A stretch of 64,000 nt of DNA from DATKAS01 sp963773315. Lineage in GTDB: Bacteria; Actinomycetota; Acidimicrobiia; Acidimicrobiales; DATKAS01. The notes under the pieces are model-generated. The model was not told where the DNA came from, ran no database searches, and saw only the letters and a list, made by a program, of their open reading frames with translations. Positions 58,741 to 64,000 of the stretch are shown in pieces; position 1 is the first letter of the stretch; each line of letters starts with the position of its first letter. The position numbers were made by a program, and so were the translations under genes. The stretch lies in the NCBI GenBank assembly GCA_963773315.1, contig CAVZAF010000005.1, forward strand, positions 1 through 64,000, read 5' to 3'.

Positions 58741-60210
58741 AAAGACGGTCCGTCCAGGTCTGCTCGGACCGAGACGTGCCCGCCGTGGCGCTCGACGATC
58801 GCCTTGACGATCGACAGGCCCAGGCCGCTGCCGCGCGAGGCTTCGTGGCGCGACGCGTCGGCCTTGTAGAAGCGATCGAAGATGTGCGGCAGGTGCTCGG
58901 GCGGTGATGCCCGCCCCTTCGTCCTCGACGGAAATCGTGACGCCGTCGTCGTCGAGCCGCGAGCCGAGCCGGAGCGTCGGATCCTGCCGGCGCGTAGCGG
59001 AGCGCGTTGGCCGCCAGGTTCTGCAGCGCCTGCTCGAGCCGGTCGCGATCGCCGCGCACGACGTCCGCGCCGGGACCGATGTTTTCCTCGATGGTGATGC
59101 CCGCGGCCTGGCACGCAAACTCGTGCCGCGCGGCCACGCGCGCAAACAGCTGCGACACCGCCAGGTCCTCAATTGTCAGTGCGCCGCCGCCGCCCTCGAG
59201 CCGCGCCAGATCGAGCAGGTCGCCGATGATCCGTTCGAGCCGGGCCGTTTCGTCCGCGATGATCGACAGATAGCGCGCGCGCGTCTCCTCGTCGACGGCG
59301 AGGTCCGGCATCGTCAGCGTTTCGAGATAGCCGCGCATCGCGGTGATCGGCGTGTTCAGCTCGTGCGACACGTCGGCGAGCAGCTGTCGCCGCGTGCGGT
59401 CCGAGGCCTCGAGCGCCTCGGCCCTGGCCGACGAGGTCCGCGGCCATCGCGTTGAAGGCGGTCGCGACCGCGGCGATCTCGTCGCCGCCCGTTTCGGGGG
59501 CGCGCGACGGACAGATCGCCGGCGCCCAGCCGCCGCGCGGCCAGTTCCAGCCCACGCAGCCGCCGCCGCGGCGGTCCGAAGATCAGCACCGAGGTGAATA
59601 CCGATCCGACAATCAGCACCGCCGCTGCGACGAGCGAGAGCATCGGCGCAAAGCGGGTCAGGAGAAAGCCGAACGGTGCGCGCGGAGGGACGACCACCAT
59701 GCCCGCGACCCGCCCGTTGACCACGAAGGCCATCGGTTGGAAACCGAGGACCGCGGCTTCTGGATCGTCCCGCTCGACAGGCGAGACGACATTGGCCCGG
59801 CCCGGGCGAGCCTGATGATCCCGACTCCGCACATCAGGAAAGTGCGCGTCGCCGTGTCCCGCGAGACGCCGCCTCAGCAGAGCGCGTGTCGCCTGGACCC
59901 ATGAATCGGTCGGCGCGTCACCAATGGCGATCACCCGGTTGTCGGCCAGCATCACGAAGAACGGATGCGTGTACTGCGCGTACTGTTCGTTGAGGTAGTG
60001 ACCGAGGTCGAGTTCGGGATCGCGCTCCAGGGCGTCGCCGGCATCCTGGGCGATCATCTGCGCGAAGCGGGCTGGCGATTGGCCGGGGAGCGTGCGGCCC
60101 GACTGGGCGACGACCCAGACGAAGAGCATCGCCTGCGCCGCGAGCATCGCGGCGAGAAACCCGACGACCCCGAGCGCGATCCGCCAGTAGAGGCTGCGAT
60201 GCCAGTTCAT
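58678..60210 (-). CDS. Sensor histidine kinase, paralogue
   Basis: About 510 residues, ATG 60210 (NWHRSLYWRIALGVVGFLAA). Transmembrane helix, periplasmic sensor (GRTLPGQSPARFAQM; FFVMLADNRVIAIGDAP), second helix (FAPMLSLVAAAVLIVGSVFT), HAMP, HisKA H-box VSHELNTPITAMRGYLETL, HATPase NLAANALRYAPAGS and GLGLSIVKAIVERHGG. Frameshifts near 59430, 59515, 58995 and 58905. The C-terminal tail (AGLQNGRIADDEFEDLRI) is coded by a repeat. No response regulator adjoins it; the regulator at 8238 is distant. Confidence 0.87.
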
Positions 60211-60316
60211 CGTCAACGCCACAGCGTTTCAGTCTTACACATTTTTGTCGTGCCCAGTGCCGGCCTCGCCTGCAATAATCGGTGACGCCTGCCTGGTTTG
60301 CCGCAAGGAGCCTGTC

Positions 60317-61000
60317 GTGAACGCCTCACGTCGAGTTCTCTCGGGTATTGTCGCTGTCGGTATTGTTTTTGTTGCGGGTATGTGCCTGTCGGCTCAGACG
60401 ACTGCCCAAGCTCCCGCTAACCCTGCCGACAATACTACCGCCGCGAAGGCCAAGGGCTTCACCGGCGGCTGGAAGCTCAATCGGGAACAGAGCGATCAAC
60501 CCCAATCCGATCCGTCAGCCGGCGGGGAGGCTCCGCGCGGCGGCGGCGGTCGCCACGGCGGAGGGGGTGGTCGCGGGGGCGGTTTCGGAGGGGGATTCGG
60601 CGGGGGCCGCGGGGGCGCCGGCGGTGGCAACAGCCAGGCCGATCCTCAGGCAGCCGCGCGCCTGCGGGAAGCCACGCGGGAGATCATGAACCCGCCGGAT
60701 CACCTCGTCGTCGTGTCGACCGACACGATGCTCGTGCTGACGGCTCCCGACGGCCGCACCGTGCGGCTGTCGCCCGACAACAAGAAAGTGAAGGACGAGA
60801 GCACCCACATCGAGCGCAAGACCAAGTGGGACGGCGTCCGGCTGGTGAGCGAAATCACCGGCCTCGGTTCGGGAAAGATCACCGAAACCTACACGGTCGA
60901 CGACGAGCATCATCAACTGCACGTCGTGACCGTCGTGGACGGCGGCCGCGGCGGGCAGCCGCGAACGGTCTCGCACGTCTACGACCAGGACGCGAGCTGA
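60317..61000 (+). CDS. Secreted Gly-rich protein of unknown function
   Basis: 227 residues, GTG 60317 with AAGGAG upstream. Signal peptide VGIVFVAGMCLSAQT. Then FTGGWKLNREQSDQP, a Gly-rich stretch, and a beta-rich C-terminal domain (HLVVVSTDTMLVLTAPDGRT; WDGVRLVSEITGLGSGKITETY) that recalls secreted acidobacterial proteins. No enzyme motif visible. Confidence 0.8.
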   Translation: MNASRRVLSGIVAVGIVFVAGMCLSAQTTAQAPANPADNTTAAKAKGFTGGWKLNREQSDQPQSDPSAGGEAPRGGGGRHGGGGGRGGGFGGGFGGGRGGAGGGNSQADPQAAARLREATREIMNPPDHLVVVSTDTMLVLTAPDGRTVRLSPDNKKVKDESTHIERKTKWDGVRLVSEITGLGSGKITETYTVDDEHHQLHVVTVVDGGRGGQPRTVSHVYDQDAS

Positions 61001-61006
61001 GAGGCG

Positions 61007-61636
61007 CTAACCCTTCTCGTCGTCGGTGTCCGGAGTATCCGGCGTGTCGGGTTCCGCGTTCGGCTTGCTGGTGGCGAAATCGTCGACATCGGCCAGCGAC
61101 GCATCGTCGGTCAGCTCCGCGTCGTCGAGCGTGAACGATCGGCCCGTGTTCTTGAGCGGGATTGGTCCCCGCGGCCGTTCCTGATCCTTCTTTTTGCCCT
61201 TGGCGGCGCCGCCGCGCTGAGGCTTGGCGTCCGGGCCGAAGTTGCGGCTGCGTGGACCACCGGCGGCCGGGACGGTCGAATCGAAGGAACGCGGTGGACC
61301 GCCGAACGACGGACGCGGAGCAAAGCCGCCGCCAGGGCGCGGACCGGACGGTCCCCCTGGTCGAGGCGGACCACCCGGACCGCGGTCTTCGCGCGCCCGC
61401 GCCTCACTGACCGCGAGCGGACGTCCGTTGTAGACCTGTCCATTGAACTTCTCAATCGCCTGCTCGGCGTGGGCGCGATCCTGGAACTCGACGAACGCAA
61501 ACCCGCGAGGGCGGCCGGTCTCGCGATCCACCGGGAGAACAATCTGCGTTGGCGGCGCAACGGTGCCGAAATACGTGCGTAGATCTGCTTCAGTCGTGCC
61601 GTACGACAGATTGCCGACGAACAAACGGACAGCCAA
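61007..61636 (-). CDS. RRM-type RNA-binding protein
   Basis: 209 residues, intact, ATG 61636. One RNA recognition motif: RNP2 LFVGNLS and RNP1 RGFAFVEF, then a Pro/Gly/Arg-rich linker and an acidic C-terminal tail with TPDTPDTDD. In bacteria such proteins can bind cold-shock or RNA-decay targets; the target is unknown. Upstream 61637-61848 holds a hairpin and two promoters. Confidence 0.9.
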   Translation of the reverse strand: MAVRLFVGNLSYGTTEADLRTYFGTVAPPTQIVLPVDRETGRPRGFAFVEFQDRAHAEQAIEKFNGQVYNGRPLAVSEARAREDRGPGGPPRPGGPSGPRPGGGFAPRPSFGGPPRSFDSTVPAAGGPRSRNFGPDAKPQRGGAAKGKKKDQERPRGPIPLKNTGRSFTLDDAELTDDASLADVDDFATSKPNAEPDTPDTPDTDDEKG

Positions 61637-61807
61637 TCAGCTCTCTCCTAAGTTGGAAGAAGGGGAAGGACAGTGTGCGAAGCGGCGTGCGGGGACACAC
61701 GGGCAGGTAACCCAGTCGGCAAAAACCTTACCCGAAGTCGCCCAGCATGGCAAGCGGCGCCTGTGAGACCGCCGTCCCGCGCCGTGTTATGCGGACGAAC
61801 GGCCCGT

Positions 61808-61831
61808 CCCGTCCGGCGTTAGCCGGACGGG
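61808..61831. other. Stem-loop CCCGTCCGGC-GTTA-GCCGGACGGG
   Basis: Perfect 10-base inverted repeat with a 4-base loop, sharing the GTCCGGC/GCCGGAC core of the REP-like elements. It lies 17 bases before the M28 gene's ATG and just upstream of a TATAGT box (about 61835-61840). Confidence 0.72.
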
Positions 61832-61848
61832 CTGCTATAGTACAGGCC

Positions 61849-63594
61849 ATGGTTTCGGGTCGGTTCCGCTCGCGCGTGTTCCTCGCGGCCGTGCTCGCCG
61901 GAGCCGTTACCCTGACGGCGGCGACGGACGGCGCGCTTGGCGCGATCCGCGAGGGCGACCTCAAGGAATGGCTGTCCTACATCGCTTCGGACGAGTTGGA
62001 GGGCCGGGCACTGTACTCGACCGGCCTTGGACTTGCGGCGGGCTACCTCGAACACCACCTGCGCATGTGGAACGCGACACCCGCCGGCGATACCGAGTCG
62101 TTTCTGCAGACGGTTCGAGTACTGGGCGTCAAGTCCACCAACCGCTCGACCCTTACCGTTGAGGTCAGAGGGCAGACGCGCACATTCACGGACGGAGACG
62201 GCGTCACGTTCCCGAGAAACGTCGGCACCAAGCGACGCTTTACGGTCGACCGGGTCGAGTTCGCGGGCTACGGCCTCGACGTGCCCCGCGCCCGGCACGT
62301 GGATCTAGGCTCGAAAGACGTGCGGGGCGCCGCAGTCGTCTGGCTCGGCGACCGTGGGCCTCGGGACGTTGACACTTCGCTGTATCGCGTCCTGCTGGCC
62401 TCACGCGACCGTTACGCGATTCAGCAGCTCCAGGCGGCCGCCACCATCGGACCTGGGCGTACGCCGGGCCCAGGCCGGGCTGGAGGGGCGGGACAGGCAG
62501 GTGGGGCCGCCGGACGGGGACGCGGGAATCAGACTTCCGGCGTCGGACTTCACGACCGTTGAGCGGCTCGACAGGGTGCTCGCGCCCGACGTCGCCGGCT
62601 CGGACGCCTTCTTCGAGTTTCTGTTCAGCGCCGCTCCGGCCCGGTACGACGAGCTCAAGCGCAAGGCCGACGCGCAGGAGCCGCTGCCGTCGTTTCGGCT
62701 CGACGGCGTCAAGCTGACGTTCAACCTCGACGCGGACTACGAGATCGTGCGCACGCAGCTCGCGCACAACGTCGTCGGCGATCGTCGAGGGCAGCGATCC
62801 GCAGCTGCAAGAACACCTACGTCGCCTTCGGTGCGCACTACGATCACGTCGGCTACGCCGAGGGCGAGGTCGCCGACGACGGGAGCGGTCCGCGCCGCCT
62901 GGGCGTGCCGCCGTCCGGCGTTCGTCAAGCCGGGCGCCGAAGACGATCGCATCTGGAACGGCGCCGACGACGACGGTTCGGGCACGGTGGCGATGATGGC
63001 GCTGGCCAAGGCCTTTGCCGAGGGACCGAGGCCCGAGGCGTTCGCTGCTCTTCGTCTGGCACACGGGCGAGGAATCGGGCCGATACGGCTCGCTGCTACT
63101 TCGCGGATCATCCAACCGTGCCGATCGAGAACGTGATCGCTCAGCTCAACATCGACATGATCGGCAGGAACCGCGACAACAGCTCGAGCGAGGCGAACAC
63201 GGTGTACCTCGTCGGGTCGGATCGCATCAGCTCCGAGCTGCACGCCATCAGTCGCGTGGCCAATGAGTCGATGCCCACGCCGTTGAAGCTCGACTACGAG
63301 CTACAACGACCCGAGCGATCCCGAGCAGCTGTACTTCCGCAGCGATCACTTACAGCTACGCCGCCAAGGGCATCCCGATCATCTTCTTCACGACCGGGCT
63401 GCACCCCGACTATCACACCCAACACCGACGAGGTGTCGAAGATCGAGTTCGACAAGATGACGCGGATCACCGAGCTCGTCTACGAAACGGGATGGCGTCT
63501 GGCGAATCTCGATCACGCACCCGTCCGCGACAACAAGGGGCGCAGCCGGCGCTCGGCGCGCGAAGGGGACGGCGAACCCAGACCCGGGTTCTGA
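61849..63594 (+). CDS. M28-family zinc aminopeptidase
   Basis: About 580 residues, ATG 61849. Signal peptide (VFLAAVLAGAVTLTAA). N-terminal: LKEWLSYIASDELEGRALYSTG; then a PA-type insert. Metal-site residues: GAHYDHVGY, NGADDDGSGTVAMMALAKAF, FVWHTGEESGRYGSL, QLNIDMIGRNRD, and RSDHYSYAAKGIP with IIFFTTGLHPDYH. Frameshifts near 62445, 62790, 62890, 63040, 63105, 63310, 63345 and 63415. Secreted protease. Confidence 0.9.
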
Positions 63595-63599
63595 TCCTC

Positions 63600-64000
63600 G
63601 TGACGCGGCCGCTGCTCATCATCTTCCTGACGATCTTCGTCAACCTCGTCGGGTTCGGCATCATCATTCCGCTGTTGCCCTTCTACGCCCAGACGTTCGG
63701 CGCGTCGCCGTTCGTCGTCGGGTTGTTGTTTGCGATCTTCTCGCTCTGCCAGCTCGTTGCCTCGCCGGTGCTCGGCGATCTGTCCGATCGCTGGGGCCGC
63801 CGGCCGATCCTGGTGTTCAGCCTGGCGGGCACGGTCGTCAGCTTCGTGATGCTGGCGCTGGCCCACTCGATCGTGATGCTTTTTCTCGCCCGGATTGTCG
63901 ACGGGCTGTCGGGGGGCAACATCTCGACGGCTCGCGCCTACGTCGCGGACGTGACCGAGCCCAAGGACCGCGCGCAAGGCCTACGGACTGTTGGGGGCCG
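63600..64000 (+). CDS. MFS transporter, TetA-like, partial
   Basis: GTG 63600, 5 bases after the M28 stop. First helices: LLIIFLTIFVNLVGFGIIIPLLPFY (motif of DHA1 drug/H+ antiporters), then the loop motif ASPVLGDLSDRWGRRPIL and VDGLSGGNISTARAYVADV. A frameshift near 63975. It is cut by the right edge. Probably tetracycline- or multidrug-type efflux, but the substrate cannot be told. Confidence 0.88.
   Translation, partial: MTRPLLIIFLTIFVNLVGFGIIIPLLPFYAQTFGASPFVVGLLFAIFSLCQLVASPVLGDLSDRWGRRPILVFSLAGTVVSFVMLALAHSIVMLFLARIVDGLSGGNISTARAYVADVTEPKDRAQGLRTVGG

Overview
The window looks like a contig from an uncultured acidobacterium, probably Vicinamibacteria (subgroup 6). This is inferred from the high GC content, the gene families present (secreted TonB-type receptors with carboxypeptidase-like N-termini, peptidase MA/propeller/barrel proteins, penicillin acylases, a CusF-SCO1 fusion, an ALG1-like glycosyltransferase) and many short intergenic palindromes. 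There is no rRNA, CRISPR array or insertion sequence, and I recognised no tRNA. Many genes are broken by single-base insertions or deletions, often in short base runs, while protein similarity carries on in another frame. I treat these as one gene each; most are probably sequence errors, not decay. They are dense in about 1-30 kb and 41-47 kb and sparse in about 30-31.8 kb and 47-57 kb.

Layout. 0-8 kb: an M13 peptidase (partial), a pyruvate dehydrogenase operon (aceE-aceF-lpdA) and convergent lipA, which makes the lipoyl cofactor that AceF carries. 8-15 kb: a response regulator facing its likely kinase, a TetR regulator with a palindromic operator, then a three-gene operon of an MgtE-like sensor protein, an atypical Nramp transporter and an MFS permease. 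15-21 kb: a small Cys/Met/His protein, a TonB-dependent receptor, a ferredoxin with an isolated nuoB-nuoI pair, and a TPR/aspartic protease protein. 21-29 kb: a thioesterase, a large metalloprotease/propeller/barrel protein, an ECF sigma factor with its anti-sigma factor and a thioredoxin-like protein, and small unknowns.

29-41 kb: a MOSC/flavin reductase/ferredoxin fusion, a head-to-head junction of two truncated genes, an esterase, a CusF-SCO1 copper protein, a HerA-like ATPase, a YheT-type hydrolase and a penicillin acylase. 41-47 kb: an operon of TPM, LemA, PH-domain and diheme cytochrome genes, YvcK, a LigD phosphoesterase and a peptide transporter. 47-52 kb: a CCAEP-tail radical SAM enzyme, an ATP-grasp enzyme, YggX, a KGG stress protein and a toxin-antitoxin pair. 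52-64 kb: a molybdopterin oxidoreductase divergent from NDH-2, an ALG1-like glycosyltransferase, an MFS permease, a LysR regulator, a second kinase, a Gly-rich secreted protein, an RNA-binding protein, an M28 peptidase and an MFS drug-type transporter (partial).

The most unusual theme is a set of short palindromic repeat families that do not stay between genes. One copy sits in frame inside the radical SAM gene, others encode the C-terminal tails or stop codons of at least six proteins, and one falls in a signal-peptide region.
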